This document shows, in pieces, positions 54,360 to 63,993 of a stretch of 64,000 nucleotides of DNA. Source of the DNA: Halomonas sp. (GTDB lineage Bacteria > Pseudomonadota > Gammaproteobacteria > Pseudomonadales > Halomonadaceae). How positions within the stretch are numbered: position 1 is the first letter of the stretch; every line of letters starts with the position of its first letter. Position numbers and translations under genes: made by a program. The stretch is from the NCBI RefSeq assembly GCF_014859505.1, contig NZ_JACUUD010000001.1, positions 26,110-90,109 on the forward strand, in the 5' to 3' direction. Below the pieces are notes generated by a model, which searched no databases, had not been told where the DNA came from, and saw nothing but the letters and a program-made list of their open reading frames with translations.

Positions 54360-55523
54360 CTACTCGGGCTGACCCGCTTCCGCCGGCTCCATGTCCTCTT
54401 CCGGCTCGGGAGCGGCCAGCACCTCGGGGGCCGGCGGCGCCGGCGCCTCCTCGATCGTCTCGACCTCGACCACCGGGGGCTCCACGGGGGCCTCGGCGGG
54501 AGGATGCGGTGACGCCAGCCCCAGTGGCGGCTCGACGAGGCGCTCGGCCAGGAGGGCGGCGAGATCTCGCGCCCGGGTCATGTGCAGCGCCATTACCAGT
54601 GAGTGGTTCGCGAAGAGCCCGAACCCGGAACCGTTGAGGACTACCGGGCTCCACAGCCGGCGCTGAGTCATCCCCAGTTCCGCCAGCAGGCGCTCCCACT
54701 CGGCGACAACACCCGCCTCGTGCAGCACATCGGCCTGGTCGCGCTGCACGCCCTGGAGCAGCTGCGACAATGCCCAGCCGGTACCACGGGCCTCGAAGAA
54801 GATGTCATCGACTTGGTGCCAGGGGGTGCGCGGCGGCAGAGACTCGGCATCCACCGCAAGCTCGATCAGCGCCTCGTGGCTACCGACGCTCGCCGCCAGC
54901 CGCAGGGCGAGGTCATCCAGCCGGACGACCAGCGAATGCAGCCAGGCGGACAGGCCCTGCCCGGGCACGAAGCCCGCCTCCTCATCACCCAGGGCGGCAA
55001 GCTGACGGTCGAGGGCCTCCAGCGCCTCGGCCAGACGCTGCTCGGTGGCGGGATAGAACCAGTCGCGGTCATCTCCCAGCAGCGCCTCGCGGGCCTCCTC
55101 GAGATCCGCACTATCGCCGCCGGCCATCTGAGGCAGCGCCCGGGCCAGGTCCCGGGAGGATGCCAGCACCCCAAGTTCCCAGTTGGGCATGTTATCGAGC
55201 CACACGCCCGGCGGGGCGATGTCGTTGCGCAGGTAGCCTCCCGGTTTCTCCAGCAGCGTGGCCACACTGGTGGCCAGGGTCGCCACGGTCACCGTGCCCC
55301 GCGCGCCCGGCGTGTAGGCGGCCTCGCCACGCCTCTCGAGGGTCGCCTGCTCCACGTCGAAGGGCGCCGGCGGCTGACTCCACCAGATGCCCAGGGCGAC
55401 GCTGACCAGCAGGTAGAGCCCTGCCAGCGCCAGGAGAGGCTTCCAGATCCAGCCATACTGGGGGCGCTCCAGCGCCTCCTCCTTCCTGCGACGCCGGGAG
55501 GCGCGCCAGCTTTTCCAGGCCAT
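54360..55523 (-). CDS. DUF2333 family membrane-anchored protein
   Basis: A 387-residue protein with a basic N-terminus, one membrane helix ('LLALAGLYLLVSVALGIWW', residues ~25-43) and a large periplasmic helical domain; the tail is a Pro/Glu-rich low-complexity segment (~335-387). 'PGGYLRNDIAPPGVWLDNMP' (core 'GGYLRNDIAPP') and 'DDIFFEARGTGWAL' match DUF2333. Function is unknown. I use ATG 55523; the track's first 95 residues are upstream noise. It is divergent from dsbD and terminates against ppa. Confidence 0.82.
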   Translation of the reverse strand: MAWKSWRASRRRRKEEALERPQYGWIWKPLLALAGLYLLVSVALGIWWSQPPAPFDVEQATLERRGEAAYTPGARGTVTVATLATSVATLLEKPGGYLRNDIAPPGVWLDNMPNWELGVLASSRDLARALPQMAGGDSADLEEAREALLGDDRDWFYPATEQRLAEALEALDRQLAALGDEEAGFVPGQGLSAWLHSLVVRLDDLALRLAASVGSHEALIELAVDAESLPPRTPWHQVDDIFFEARGTGWALSQLLQGVQRDQADVLHEAGVVAEWERLLAELGMTQRRLWSPVVLNGSGFGLFANHSLVMALHMTRARDLAALLAERLVEPPLGLASPHPPAEAPVEPPVVEVETIEEAPAPPAPEVLAAPEPEEDMEPAEAGQPE

Positions 55524-55733
55524 GTCGTGATAATCCCTGAGTGATGAACTTGAACCGCTGCGATGCGACAATGGGGCGCAGCGCAGAGGGACGCGGCAGG
55601 CTAACAACCGACTGCTTCTGCGATATCCTAGCATCGACCGCAGGCTCCAGCGCCCTGGCAGCCAGACGGGGAACCGCGCCTCCGGCCACGGGTCTGATGT
55701 CCGAGCCCGCCCTGACCACCCGCAAGGATTAGG

Positions 55734-57584
55734 ATGCCCAACTTGATCGCCCGACGCCTGCCCCTGCTGCTTGTGCTGATGCTGCTGCCGCTTGCCACCC
55801 AGGCGCAATGGTTCTCGTCATCCAACTCCCGGGATTTCCTGCCGGTCCTCGAGGCCTTCCAGCCCCAGGCCTGGCACGATGGTGAGACACTCTACGTCGG
55901 GATGGAGGTCACGCCCGAACATTATCTCTATCGCCACCAGTTCGCGGTGGAATCCGACGCAGTGACCCTCGGCGAGCCCGAGGTTCCCGGGGGGGAATTC
56001 ACCAGCGACGAATTCCTGGGCGACGTCTATGTCTTCCGCGACGACATGGTATTCGAGGTACCCCTCGAGGAGCGCGCCAGCGGCGTCTTTCCGCTTACCG
56101 TCACCTTCCAGGGCTGCGCCGACGCCGGTCTATGCTATCCGCCGGAGCGGGTTGACCTGGAGGCGCCGGAACGCGAAGCGCCGCGGGCCTTCGCCGCCCT
56201 GGTCGGTGGCAACGGCAACACCTCGGCCGGTTCGGGCGATGGGGGCAGCACCGCGGCGGCACCCGCCGCTCTTCAGAGTGACGACGGCCGTTTCCAGCGC
56301 CTGATGAGTGATGCCAGCTTACCGTTTGTGCTGGGGCTGTTCTTCCTGGCCGGTCTGGGGCTGACCTTCACGCCCTGCGTGCTGCCCATGGTGCCGATCC
56401 TCTCCTCGATCATCGTCGGCCAGAATCCCGGCCGCCGCCGGGCCTTCGCGCTCTCCGCCAGCTACGTGGCCGGCATGGCGCTGACCTATGCGGCAGTGGG
56501 CGTGCTGATGGGCCTGTTCGGCGCCGGACTCAATCTCCAGGCACGACTGCAGTCGACGCCGGTGCTGATCACCTTCGCCGTGCTCTTCGCCCTCTTCGCC
56601 CTGGCCATGTTCGGCGCCTTCCAACTGCGCCTGTCGCCGGGCCTGGCCGGGCGCATCGATGGCTGGCAGACCCGGGCCCAGCAGAGCGGTCCGGCCGGGC
56701 TGGCGATGGCCGGGTCGCTGTCGGTGCTGGTGGTCTCGCCCTGCGTCTCCGCCCCCCTGGCCGGCGCTCTGGTGTTCATCTCCACCACCGGCGATGCCCT
56801 CATGGGCGGCGCCGCCCTGCTCGCCCTCGGGCTCGGCATGGGCGTACCGCTGCTGCTGGTGGGTACCTTCGGCACCACCCTGCTGCCGCGCAGCGGCGCC
56901 TGGATGAACGGGGTGAAGATCGCCTTCGGCATTCTGCTGCTCGGGGTGGCCATCTGGCTGGTAGAGCGCCTGCTGCCCTCGGCGGTGGCACTGCTGATGT
57001 GGGCGGCACTCGCCATTGGCAGCGCCCTGGCGCTGGGTGCCATGTCGGTCAATCTGCCCCAGGGCTGGCCCCGGGCTCGCCAGGCCGCCGGCCTGCTGCT
57101 GCTGGCGTGGGGCCTGGCCCTGACGCTGGGGGCCGCCAGCGGCGCCCACGACCCCCTGCGTCCACTGGCCAATCTTGGCGGCAGCGCTGCTGGCGGGGTG
57201 GTGCCCGCCGAGGTTACCACCGTCGAAGGACTCGACGAGTTGCAGCGGGCGCTGGCCGCGGTGGACGATGGCCGCCCCGCCTTCGTCCACTTCACCGCCG
57301 ACTGGTGCATCTCCTGCAAGCAGATGGAGCGCCAGGTCTATCCCGACCCGCGGGTGGCCGCCCCCCTCTCGGCCTTCGCTCGCATCAACGTGGATGTGAC
57401 CGACACGGGCGGCGCCAGCCGCGAACTGCTCGACCACTTCGGCCTGTTCGGGCCGCCCAGCCTGCTCTTCTTCCATGGCGAGGAGGAACTCCGCGAGGCA
57501 CGCATCCAGGGCGAGGTGCGCGCCCCGGGGCTGGCCACCCATCTCGAGGGGGTGCTCGACTGGCTGAACGGCCAGGCGAGCTGA
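55734..57584 (+). CDS. dsbD: Thiol:disulfide interchange protein DsbD
   Basis: A 616-residue inner-membrane reductase that carries electrons from cytosolic thioredoxin to the periplasm (DsbC, cytochrome c maturation). It has a signal peptide, an N-terminal domain with 'CADAGLCYPPERV', eight membrane helices with the Cys of 'TPCVLPMVP' and 'SPCVSAPLAG', and a C-terminal thioredoxin-like domain with 'DWCISCKQME' (Cys near 525 and 528). AAGGATTAGG precedes the ATG. The gene ends in a hairpin before accB. Confidence 0.95.
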   Translation: MPNLIARRLPLLLVLMLLPLATQAQWFSSSNSRDFLPVLEAFQPQAWHDGETLYVGMEVTPEHYLYRHQFAVESDAVTLGEPEVPGGEFTSDEFLGDVYVFRDDMVFEVPLEERASGVFPLTVTFQGCADAGLCYPPERVDLEAPEREAPRAFAALVGGNGNTSAGSGDGGSTAAAPAALQSDDGRFQRLMSDASLPFVLGLFFLAGLGLTFTPCVLPMVPILSSIIVGQNPGRRRAFALSASYVAGMALTYAAVGVLMGLFGAGLNLQARLQSTPVLITFAVLFALFALAMFGAFQLRLSPGLAGRIDGWQTRAQQSGPAGLAMAGSLSVLVVSPCVSAPLAGALVFISTTGDALMGGAALLALGLGMGVPLLLVGTFGTTLLPRSGAWMNGVKIAFGILLLGVAIWLVERLLPSAVALLMWAALAIGSALALGAMSVNLPQGWPRARQAAGLLLLAWGLALTLGAASGAHDPLRPLANLGGSAAGGVVPAEVTTVEGLDELQRALAAVDDGRPAFVHFTADWCISCKQMERQVYPDPRVAAPLSAFARINVDVTDTGGASRELLDHFGLFGPPSLLFFHGEEELREARIQGEVRAPGLATHLEGVLDWLNGQAS

Positions 57585-57617
57585 ACCCCACCGCCAGCGG
57601 CGCGGGCGCGAACGTCG

Positions 57618-57635
57618 TCAAACAGTCGTTTAAAC
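57618..57635. promoter_or_regulatory. PsrA-like dyad upstream of accBC
   Basis: TCAAACAGTCGTTTAAAC: AAAC and GTTT arms separated by four bases, matching 16 of 18 bases in the dyad of the RND promoter at 24285-24302. It lies 34 bp past dsbD and about 195 bp before accB. PsrA of Pseudomonas, a fatty-acid-responsive TetR protein, binds CAAAC-N2-4-GTTTG-type sites. Confidence 0.4.
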
Positions 57636-57724
57636 CCCCGCTTCGAACGGTGTTCTGCGCCCTACTGGACTTCCCTGCGGATTTTGGGCAAACTCCGACG
57701 TTATCCTTTTTTCACTGCCATTAG

Positions 57725-57751
57725 AGCGGCAAGAGGCGCCATCTTGCCGCT
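57725..57751 (+). terminator. Hairpin between dsbD and accB
   Basis: AGCGGCAAGA pairs perfectly with TCTTGCCGCT around a 7-nt loop (GGCGCCA). It lies about 140 bp after dsbD; it could end dsbD transcripts or attenuate read-through into accBC. There is no long U-tract. Confidence 0.5.
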
Positions 57752-57773
57752 ATCTAGGGCAAGTTGGTCCGAG

Positions 57774-57803
57774 TTGACAGCGCCGCCGGGCCAGCCTTAT
57801 TCA
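57774..57803 (+). promoter_or_regulatory. Possible accBC promoter
   Basis: A perfect -35 TTGACA (57774-57779) is followed after 18 bp by a weak -10, TATTCA. It would start transcription about 20 nt before accB. The weak -10 suggests dependence on an activator. Confidence 0.35.
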
Positions 57804-57829
57804 CTGCACCAAGCGATCGAGACAACGTC

Positions 57830-58288
57830 ATGGATATCCGCAAGGTCAAGAAGCTGATCGAGCTGCTCGAAGAGTCCAACATCAGCGAAATCGAGATCCA
57901 GGAGGGCGAGGAGTCGGTGCGCATCAGCCGCCATCCCAACGGCGCGAGCTGGCAGCCCGTCATGCCCCAGGGCTATGCCCCCCCGACCCAGCCCGCCCCC
58001 CAGGCACCGGCACCCCCCGCCCACACCGAGGCCGATGAGGGCCCGACCTACCAGGGCCAGGCCGTGACTTCGCCCATGGTGGGAACCTTCTATCGCAGCC
58101 CGGCACCCGGCGGCAAGCCCTTCATCGAGGTGGGCTCCAGCGTCAAGAAGGGCGACACCGTGTGCATCGTCGAGGCCATGAAGATGATGAACCAGATCGA
58201 GGCCGACCGCGACGGTGTAGTCGAGGCGATCCTTGTCGAAGACGGCGAACCGGTGGAATTCGATCAGCCGCTTCTCGTGCTCGGCTGA
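57830..58288 (+). CDS. accB: Biotin carboxyl carrier protein of acetyl-CoA carboxylase
   Basis: A 152-residue BCCP. '[16 protein letters not shown]' opens the protein, a Pro/Ala-rich linker follows (~45-75), and the biotinyl domain carries 'EAMKMMNQI' with the biotinylated Lys at about 118. It shuttles carboxybiotin between AccC and AccAD. I start at ATG 57830; the track ORF adds 22 leader residues. It is followed 43 bp later by accC. Confidence 0.96.
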   Translation: MDIRKVKKLIELLEESNISEIEIQEGEESVRISRHPNGASWQPVMPQGYAPPTQPAPQAPAPPAHTEADEGPTYQGQAVTSPMVGTFYRSPAPGGKPFIEVGSSVKKGDTVCIVEAMKMMNQIEADRDGVVEAILVEDGEPVEFDQPLLVLG

Positions 58289-58331
58289 CAGCGCAGCGCT
58301 TCTTCATTCACCTGACACTGGCGGATTCCTC

Positions 58332-59675
58332 ATGCTGGACAAGGTACTCATCGCCAATCGTGGCGAGATAGCCCTGCGCATACTGCGCGCCTGCAAGGAA
58401 CTGGGCATCAAGACGGTGGCGGTCCACTCCAAGGCCGACCGTGAGCTGATGCACGTGCGTCTGGCCGACGAGGCCGTCTGCATCGGCCCGGCCTCCTCGG
58501 CCCAGTCCTACCTCAATATTCCGGCGCTGATCAGCGCCGCGGAGGTCACCGATTCCAGCGCCATCCACCCCGGCTACGGTTTCCTCTCCGAGAACGCCAA
58601 CTTCGCCGAGCAGGTCGAGCGCTCCGGTTTCACCTTCATCGGTCCGCGGGCGGAGACCATTCGCCTGATGGGCGACAAGGTCTGTGCCATCGAATCGATG
58701 AAGAAGGCCGGCGTGCCCACAGTCCCCGGCTCCGACGGCCCACTGCCCGAGGACGACGAGGGCGGGATCATGGCCACCGCCCGGCGCATCGGCTACCCGG
58801 TGATCATCAAGGCGGCGGCCGGCGGCGGCGGTCGCGGCATGCGCGTGGTGCATACCGAGGCGCACCTGCTCTCCGCGGTCAACGTGACCCGCACCGAGGC
58901 CCTCTCGGCCTTTGGCGACGGCACCGTCTACATGGAGAAGTTCCTCGAGAACCCCCGTCACGTGGAGGTGCAGGTGCTGGCCGACGGCCAGGGCAACGCC
59001 ATCCACCTCTATGACCGGGACTGCTCCCTGCAGCGCCGCCACCAGAAGGTGATCGAGGAGGCGCCCGCACCGGGCATCGACGAGGCCGCCCGCGCAGAAG
59101 TGCTCGAGGCGTGTCGCCAGGCGTGCATCACCATCAATTATCGTGGCGCCGGCACCTTCGAGTTTCTCTATGAGGACGGCAAGTTCTTCTTCATCGAGAT
59201 GAACACCCGCGTTCAGGTGGAGCACCCGGTCACCGAGATGGTGACCGGCGTGGATATCGTCCGTGAACAACTGCGCATCGCCTCCGGCCTGCCGCTGTCG
59301 ATCTCCCAGGAGGAGGTCAAGCTCACCGGCCACGCCTTCGAGTGCCGCATCAACGCCGAGGACGCGCGTACCTTCATGCCCTCCCCCGGCAAGGTGACCC
59401 TCTACCATCCGCCGGGTGGCCTCGGGGTCCGCGTGGACTCGCACATCTACACCGGTTACACGGTGCCGCCCCACTACGACTCCCTGATCGGCAAGCTGAT
59501 CACCTGGGGTGCCGACCGCGAGACCGCGCTGACTCGCATGCGCGTGGCTCTGGACGAACTGCTGGTGGAGGGCATCAAGACCAACACCGACCTGCACAAG
59601 GACCTGGTGCGCGACGGCTACTTCCGACAGGGTGGGGTCAATATCCACTACCTGGAGAAGAAGCTGGGGCTGTAG
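58332..59675 (+). CDS. accC: Biotin carboxylase of acetyl-CoA carboxylase
   Basis: A 447-residue ATP-grasp enzyme that carboxylates biotin on BCCP. All key elements are present: 'MGDKVCA' (Lys116-type), the Gly-rich lid '[12 protein letters not shown]', '[10 protein letters not shown]', and '[16 protein letters not shown]' with Glu288/Arg292 equivalents. It is a good internal reference for the degenerate paralogue at 30.4 kb. ATG 58332 opens '[14 protein letters not shown]'; the track adds 33 residues from the accB end. Confidence 0.97.
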   Translation: MLDKVLIANRGEIALRILRACKELGIKTVAVHSKADRELMHVRLADEAVCIGPASSAQSYLNIPALISAAEVTDSSAIHPGYGFLSENANFAEQVERSGFTFIGPRAETIRLMGDKVCAIESMKKAGVPTVPGSDGPLPEDDEGGIMATARRIGYPVIIKAAAGGGGRGMRVVHTEAHLLSAVNVTRTEALSAFGDGTVYMEKFLENPRHVEVQVLADGQGNAIHLYDRDCSLQRRHQKVIEEAPAPGIDEAARAEVLEACRQACITINYRGAGTFEFLYEDGKFFFIEMNTRVQVEHPVTEMVTGVDIVREQLRIASGLPLSISQEEVKLTGHAFECRINAEDARTFMPSPGKVTLYHPPGGLGVRVDSHIYTGYTVPPHYDSLIGKLITWGADRETALTRMRVALDELLVEGIKTNTDLHKDLVRDGYFRQGGVNIHYLEKKLGL

Positions 59676-59725
59676 CCCGCGATCGCCGGTACTGGTCGGC
59701 CCGGAGTGCCGCATGGCTCGTGGCT

Positions 59726-59833
59726 GATCCGGCGGCAGGCTTGTTCGGGGGCGCTGTGAACCCCTCCCTGGGCGCTACCGACGCCATCCCTGGCGTAGGA
59801 CCCCCTCCAAGCCTGCCCCCGGCGCCCCTCGCC
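59726..59833 (+). repeat. Structured intergenic repeat, copy 3
   Basis: Outer stem GGCAGGCTTG/CAAGCCTGCC, G-rich stem GGGGG/CCCCC, hairpins CCC-CTCCCT-GGG and ACGCCA-TCCC-TGGCGT (59781-59796). It has the same CCGG / CCCCGGCGCCCCTCGC flanks as copy 1. It lies between accC and prmA in the sense direction. Confidence 0.85.
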
Positions 59834-59854
59834 GCCGAACCGAGCCATTATTCC

Positions 59855-59885
59855 AGGCCGTATCGACACCGCCGTGCGGCCTTTT
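59855..59885 (+). terminator. Intrinsic terminator after accBC
   Basis: AGGCCG pairs with CGGCCT, with an inner CAC/GTG stem, followed by TTT. It sits just after repeat copy 3 and 28 bp before prmA. Confidence 0.6.
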
Positions 59886-59912
59886 CATTCCTGAGCCACC
59901 ACGGGAACCCTT

Positions 59913-60833
59913 ATGCCCTGGCTGCAACTCAAGGCCCGAATCGCCCCGGAACAGGCCGAAACCCTCGAGGAGCTGCTGCTCGCCGAGGGCGCCACCGCCA
60001 TCACCCTGCAGGACGCCCACGACGACCCGGTGTTCGAACCGGAGCGCGGCAGCACCCCGCTGTGGAACGAAACGGTACTTACCGGCCTCTACGATGACCT
60101 GGAAGGCGTCGATGCCATGCTCGAGCGGGTCCGACAGGCCTGGGCCGCCGAACTGCCGGGCGATCCCTGCCCCGAGATCGAGGTGGAACTGCTGGCCGAC
60201 CGCGACTGGGAACGCGAGTGGATGGACGACTTCCACCCCATGCAGATGGGCGAGCGGCTATGGATCGTGCCGAGCTGGCACGAGCCGCCGGAACCCGGCG
60301 CCGTCAACCTGCACCTGGACCCGGGCCTGGCCTTCGGCACCGGTACCCACCCCACCACGGCCCTCTGCCTGGCCTGGCTCGACGGTCTGGCAGTGACCGA
60401 GACCCTCGACAATGAACCGGTTCTCGACATCGGCACCGGTTCCGGCATCCTGGCCATCGCCGCCCTGAAGCTCGGTGCCGCCCGCGCCGTGGGCACCGAC
60501 ATCGACCCCCAGGCGCTGCAGGCCAGCCGCGACAACGCCGAGCGCAACGGCATCCGTGAGCCCGACCTTCGGCTCTGCTACCCCGAGCAGCTCGACGATG
60601 CCGAGACCTTCCCCATCGTGGTGGCCAACATCCTCGCCGGACCGCTGGTCGAGCTGGCGCCCATGATCGCCGGCCACCTCGCCCCCGGCGGGCGCCTGGC
60701 GCTCTCCGGCATCCTCGCCGCCCAGGCCGAGGAGGTGCTCGACGCCTACCGCAACCAGGGGCTTGCCATGGATGAGCCGGTGGCAAGTGAAGGCTGGGTG
60801 CGCCTTACCGGGCGGCGTTCCGTCGGCCGATAA
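59913..60833 (+). CDS. prmA: Ribosomal protein L11 methyltransferase
   Basis: A 306-residue SAM-dependent enzyme that trimethylates L11. It has an N-terminal L11-recognition domain, then 'FGTGTHPTTALCL' and the SAM-binding 'VLDIGTGSGILAIAALKLGA' (core 'DIGTGSGILAIAA'), and 'VVANILAGPL' (the NxLxxPL-type motif). It sits between accC and dusB, the standard order. Confidence 0.95.
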   Translation: MPWLQLKARIAPEQAETLEELLLAEGATAITLQDAHDDPVFEPERGSTPLWNETVLTGLYDDLEGVDAMLERVRQAWAAELPGDPCPEIEVELLADRDWEREWMDDFHPMQMGERLWIVPSWHEPPEPGAVNLHLDPGLAFGTGTHPTTALCLAWLDGLAVTETLDNEPVLDIGTGSGILAIAALKLGAARAVGTDIDPQALQASRDNAERNGIREPDLRLCYPEQLDDAETFPIVVANILAGPLVELAPMIAGHLAPGGRLALSGILAAQAEEVLDAYRNQGLAMDEPVASEGWVRLTGRRSVGR

Positions 60834-60864
60834 CCACCCCCGGCCAGGGCGCGAAGCTGGCCAC

Positions 60865-60893
60865 TTCACCCCACCCGGCCGGGGGCGTATAAT
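60865..60893 (+). promoter_or_regulatory. dusB-fis promoter
   Basis: TTCACC (60865-60870), a 17-bp spacer and a perfect TATAAT (60888-60893), within the GC-rich prmA-dusB gap. A start around 60900 would fall in a run of C, giving a short leader of about 26 nt. In E. coli, fis also starts with C and is tightly growth-rate controlled. Confidence 0.75.
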
Positions 60894-60925
60894 ATGTCCC
60901 CCCATTGCCACCACCGTGCGCCATC

Positions 60926-61987
60926 ATGCCCGAGACCCGCTCACCCCTGCCTCGAATCGGTGACCACCAGTTGCCCAACCGGGTGATCCTGGCGCCGATG
61001 GCCGGCGTTACCGATCGCCCCTTCCGCCAGCTCTGCCGGCGGCTGGGTGCGGGCCTGGTGGTGGGCGAGATGGTCACCTCGGACCCCAGCCTATGGCATA
61101 CCCGCAAGTCGCGGCTGCGCATGGACCACCGGGGCGAGCCCGGCCCCCGGGCGGTGCAGATCGCCGGCGGCGACGCGGAGATGCTCGCCGAGGCGGCACG
61201 CCTCAATGCGGCCCAGGGCGCCGAGATCATCGATATCAACATGGGCTGCCCGGCCAAGAAGGTGTGCAACAAGGCCGCGGGCTCCGCGCTGCTTCGCGAC
61301 GAGGCCCTGGTGGCCGAGATACTCGAGGCGGTGGTGGCCGCGGTGAAGGTACCGGTGACGCTCAAGATCCGCACCGGCTGGTGCGCGGACAGCAACAACG
61401 GCGTGCGCATCGCCCGCCTGGCCGAGGGCGCCGGCATCCGGGCCCTGGCGGTGCACGGCCGCCACCGCCAGCAGCGCTACACCGGCCAGGCCGAATACGA
61501 CACCATCGCCGCGATCAAGGCCGCAGTGGGCATCCCGGTGTTCGCCAACGGCGATATCGACTCGCCGGAGAAGGCCGCTGCCGTACTCGACTATACTGGG
61601 GCAGATGCGGTGATGGTGGGCCGCGGCGCCCAGGGCAACCCCTGGATCTTCCGCGAGATCGACCACTACCTGCGTCACGGGGAACGCCTGGCGCCCCCGG
61701 CCGACGAGGAGCGCGCCGCCGTGCTGCGCGATCACCTCGGGGCCCTTCATGACTTTTATGGCGAGCACATGGGCGTGCGCATCGCGCGCAAGCACCTCGG
61801 CTGGTACCTGGCCGGCGACAGCCGCCTGTCGGCGAAGAGACAGCACGAGTTCAAGGCCACCTTCAACGGCCTGGAGGACGCTGCCGCCCAGCACCGCTTC
61901 ATCGACGACTGCTGTCGTCACGCCTCCCAGCCGGCCGCCGCGCCGCCTCAGGAGCACGTGACGTCTCAAGGAACACGAGCCGCATGA
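60926..61987 (+). CDS. dusB: tRNA-dihydrouridine synthase B
   Basis: A 353-residue FMN-dependent TIM-barrel enzyme that reduces U17 of tRNA. '[17 protein letters not shown]' (FMN site), '[21 protein letters not shown]' (core 'NMGCPAKKV', catalytic Cys in 'KKVCNK' region), '[12 protein letters not shown]' and '[11 protein letters not shown]' identify DusB. I use ATG 60926 (track 60905 is in the leader). Its stop overlaps the fis start, as in E. coli, where dusB supports fis translation. Confidence 0.95.
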   Translation: MPETRSPLPRIGDHQLPNRVILAPMAGVTDRPFRQLCRRLGAGLVVGEMVTSDPSLWHTRKSRLRMDHRGEPGPRAVQIAGGDAEMLAEAARLNAAQGAEIIDINMGCPAKKVCNKAAGSALLRDEALVAEILEAVVAAVKVPVTLKIRTGWCADSNNGVRIARLAEGAGIRALAVHGRHRQQRYTGQAEYDTIAAIKAAVGIPVFANGDIDSPEKAAAVLDYTGADAVMVGRGAQGNPWIFREIDHYLRHGERLAPPADEERAAVLRDHLGALHDFYGEHMGVRIARKHLGWYLAGDSRLSAKRQHEFKATFNGLEDAAAQHRFIDDCCRHASQPAAAPPQEHVTSQGTRAA

Positions 61988-62316
61988 CCAGCCAAGCCTT
62001 TCCCCCGAACCCCGAGCTGTCTGGAGATCGCCAGGAACTCGCCGGGCTGGACGGCGAACGCCCCCAGGCGCTCGACGAATCCGTCGGCCAGCGCCCCCTG
62101 CGCGAGGCGGTGGACCTCGCCATGCGCCGCTACTTCGCCCACCTGGACGGCGGCGAGGTCACCGGGCTCTTCAACATGGTGATGGCCGAGGTCGAGGCAC
62201 CGCTGCTCGCCGCCGTGCTCGACCACACCCAGGGCAACCAGACCCGCGCCGCCGAGATGCTCGGCCTCAACCGCGGCACCCTGCGCAAGAAGCTCAAGCA
62301 GTACGACCTGATCTGA
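61984..62316 (+). CDS. fis: DNA-binding protein Fis
   Basis: A 110-residue nucleoid protein. The C-terminal half is highly conserved: '[44 protein letters not shown]' (core '[20 protein letters not shown]', the helix-turn-helix). The N-terminal ~35 residues are variable and acidic. It bends DNA and activates rRNA promoters in fast growth. ATG overlaps the dusB stop (ATGA). Confidence 0.96.
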   Translation: MTSQAFPPNPELSGDRQELAGLDGERPQALDESVGQRPLREAVDLAMRRYFAHLDGGEVTGLFNMVMAEVEAPLLAAVLDHTQGNQTRAAEMLGLNRGTLRKKLKQYDLI

Positions 62317-62325
62317 ACGCTCAAG

Positions 62326-62347
62326 AGGGGAGCCCCCGGGCTCCCTT
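62326..62347 (+). terminator. Terminator after fis
   Basis: GGGAGCC pairs with GGCTCCC around a 4-nt loop, extended by G-T and A-T pairs. It separates dusB-fis from purH. There is only a short T run. Confidence 0.55.
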
Positions 62348-62412
62348 CGGCATGTCAGTCATGCGCATGCCAACCCGATTCTTCGTCCCACCCGTCAGCA
62401 GAGAGTGACCCC

Positions 62413-63993
62413 ATGGCCCAAGCCTCCCCCACTCCGGTCCGCCGCGCCCTGATCAGCGTCTCGGACAAGACCGGCATCGTCGACTTCGCCCGCGGCCTGT
62501 CCGAGCGCGGCGTCGAGCTGCTCTCCACCGGCGGCACCTTCCGCCTGCTCCAGGAGAACGGCATTGCCGTCACCGAGGTGTCCGAGCACACCGGCTTCCC
62601 CGAGATCATGGACGGCCGGGTCAAGACCCTGCACCCGAAGATCCACGGCGGCATCCTCGGTCGCCGCGGCCAGGACGATGCGGTGATGGCCGAACACGAC
62701 ATCACGCCCATCGACATGGTGGTGGTCAACCTCTACCCCTTCGCCCAGACCGTGGCCAGGCCGGACTGCACCCTCACGGATGCCATCGAGAACATCGATA
62801 TCGGTGGCCCCACCATGGTGCGTGCCTGCGCCAAGAACCACGCCCACACCACCATCGTGGTGGACGCCGGCGACTACGCCCGGGTGCTGGCCGAGATCGC
62901 CTCCCAGGACGGCGCGGTGAGTGATGCCACCCGCTTCGACCTGGCCGTGAAGGCCTTCGAGCACACCGCCGGCTACGACGCCGCCATCGCCGACTACCTG
63001 GGCAGCCGGGTGCCCGGCGGCGAGGATGGCTTCCCGCGCACCTACAACCTGCAGTTCGAGAAGAAGCAGGCCATGCGCTACGGCGAGAACCCGCACCAGA
63101 ATGCGGCCTTCTACGTCGAGGCCGGCGCCAGCGAGGCCAGCGTGGCCACCGCTACCCAGTTGCAGGGCAAGGCGCTCTCCTTCAACAACGTCGCCGATAC
63201 CGATGCGGCCTTCGAGTGCGTCAAGGCCTTCACCGACACCGCTTGCGTGATCGTCAAGCACGCCAACCCCTGCGGCGTGGCAGTAGGCGCCACGGCAATG
63301 GAGGCCTACGACAAGGCCTTCGCCACCGACCCCACCAGCGCCTTCGGCGGCATCATTGCCTTCAACGTGCCGCTGGACGCCGAGACCGCTCGCGCCATCA
63401 TCGACCGCCAGTTCGTCGAGGTGATCATCGCCCCCGGGGTCGCCGAGGATGCCCTGCCGATCATCGCCGAGAAGCAGAACGTGCGCCTGCTCGACGTCGG
63501 CGCCCACTGGCCCGGCGAGCGCCAGCACGCCCACGACTTCAAGCGCGTCACCGGCGGCCTGCTGGTGCAGGATCGCGACCTGGGCATGGTCGGTCGCGAC
63601 GAGCTCACCGTCGTCAGCGAGCGGGTCCCCACCGAACAGGAGCTGCGCGACCTGGCCTTCGCCTGGAAGGTGGCCAAGTACGTCAAGTCCAACGCCATCG
63701 TCTACGCCAAGGATGGCCAGACCATCGGCGTAGGCGCCGGCCAGATGAGCCGCGTCTACTCGGCGAAGATCGCCGGCATCAAGGCCGCCGACGAAGGCCT
63801 CTCGGTGCCCGGCTCGGTGATGGCCAGTGACGCCTTCTTCCCCTTCCGTGACGGCATCGACGCCGCCGCCGCCGCCGGCATCGCCGCGGTGATCCAGCCC
63901 GGCGGCTCCATGCGCGACCAGGAGGTGATCGACGCCGCCAACGAGGCCGGCATCGCCATGGTCTTTACCGGCATGCGCCACTTCCGCCACTGA
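62413..63993 (+). CDS. purH: Bifunctional AICAR formyltransferase/IMP cyclohydrolase
   Basis: A 526-residue enzyme for the last two steps of IMP synthesis. The N-terminal MGS-like cyclohydrolase domain opens '[20 protein letters not shown]' (core '[11 protein letters not shown]'); the C-terminal transformylase has '[13 protein letters not shown]', '[11 protein letters not shown]' (His-region) and '[14 protein letters not shown]'. It follows fis, and purD usually comes next but lies outside the window. GAGAG is found 8 nt before the ATG. Confidence 0.96.
   Translation: MAQASPTPVRRALISVSDKTGIVDFARGLSERGVELLSTGGTFRLLQENGIAVTEVSEHTGFPEIMDGRVKTLHPKIHGGILGRRGQDDAVMAEHDITPIDMVVVNLYPFAQTVARPDCTLTDAIENIDIGGPTMVRACAKNHAHTTIVVDAGDYARVLAEIASQDGAVSDATRFDLAVKAFEHTAGYDAAIADYLGSRVPGGEDGFPRTYNLQFEKKQAMRYGENPHQNAAFYVEAGASEASVATATQLQGKALSFNNVADTDAAFECVKAFTDTACVIVKHANPCGVAVGATAMEAYDKAFATDPTSAFGGIIAFNVPLDAETARAIIDRQFVEVIIAPGVAEDALPIIAEKQNVRLLDVGAHWPGERQHAHDFKRVTGGLLVQDRDLGMVGRDELTVVSERVPTEQELRDLAFAWKVAKYVKSNAIVYAKDGQTIGVGAGQMSRVYSAKIAGIKAADEGLSVPGSVMASDAFFPFRDGIDAAAAAGIAAVIQPGGSMRDQEVIDAANEAGIAMVFTGMRHFRH

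Noticed and set aside
15951-59833. The three repeats as a CRISPR array or insertion-sequence ends
   Set aside because: Copies are tens of kb apart, in both orientations, with no spacers, transposase or target-site duplications visible.
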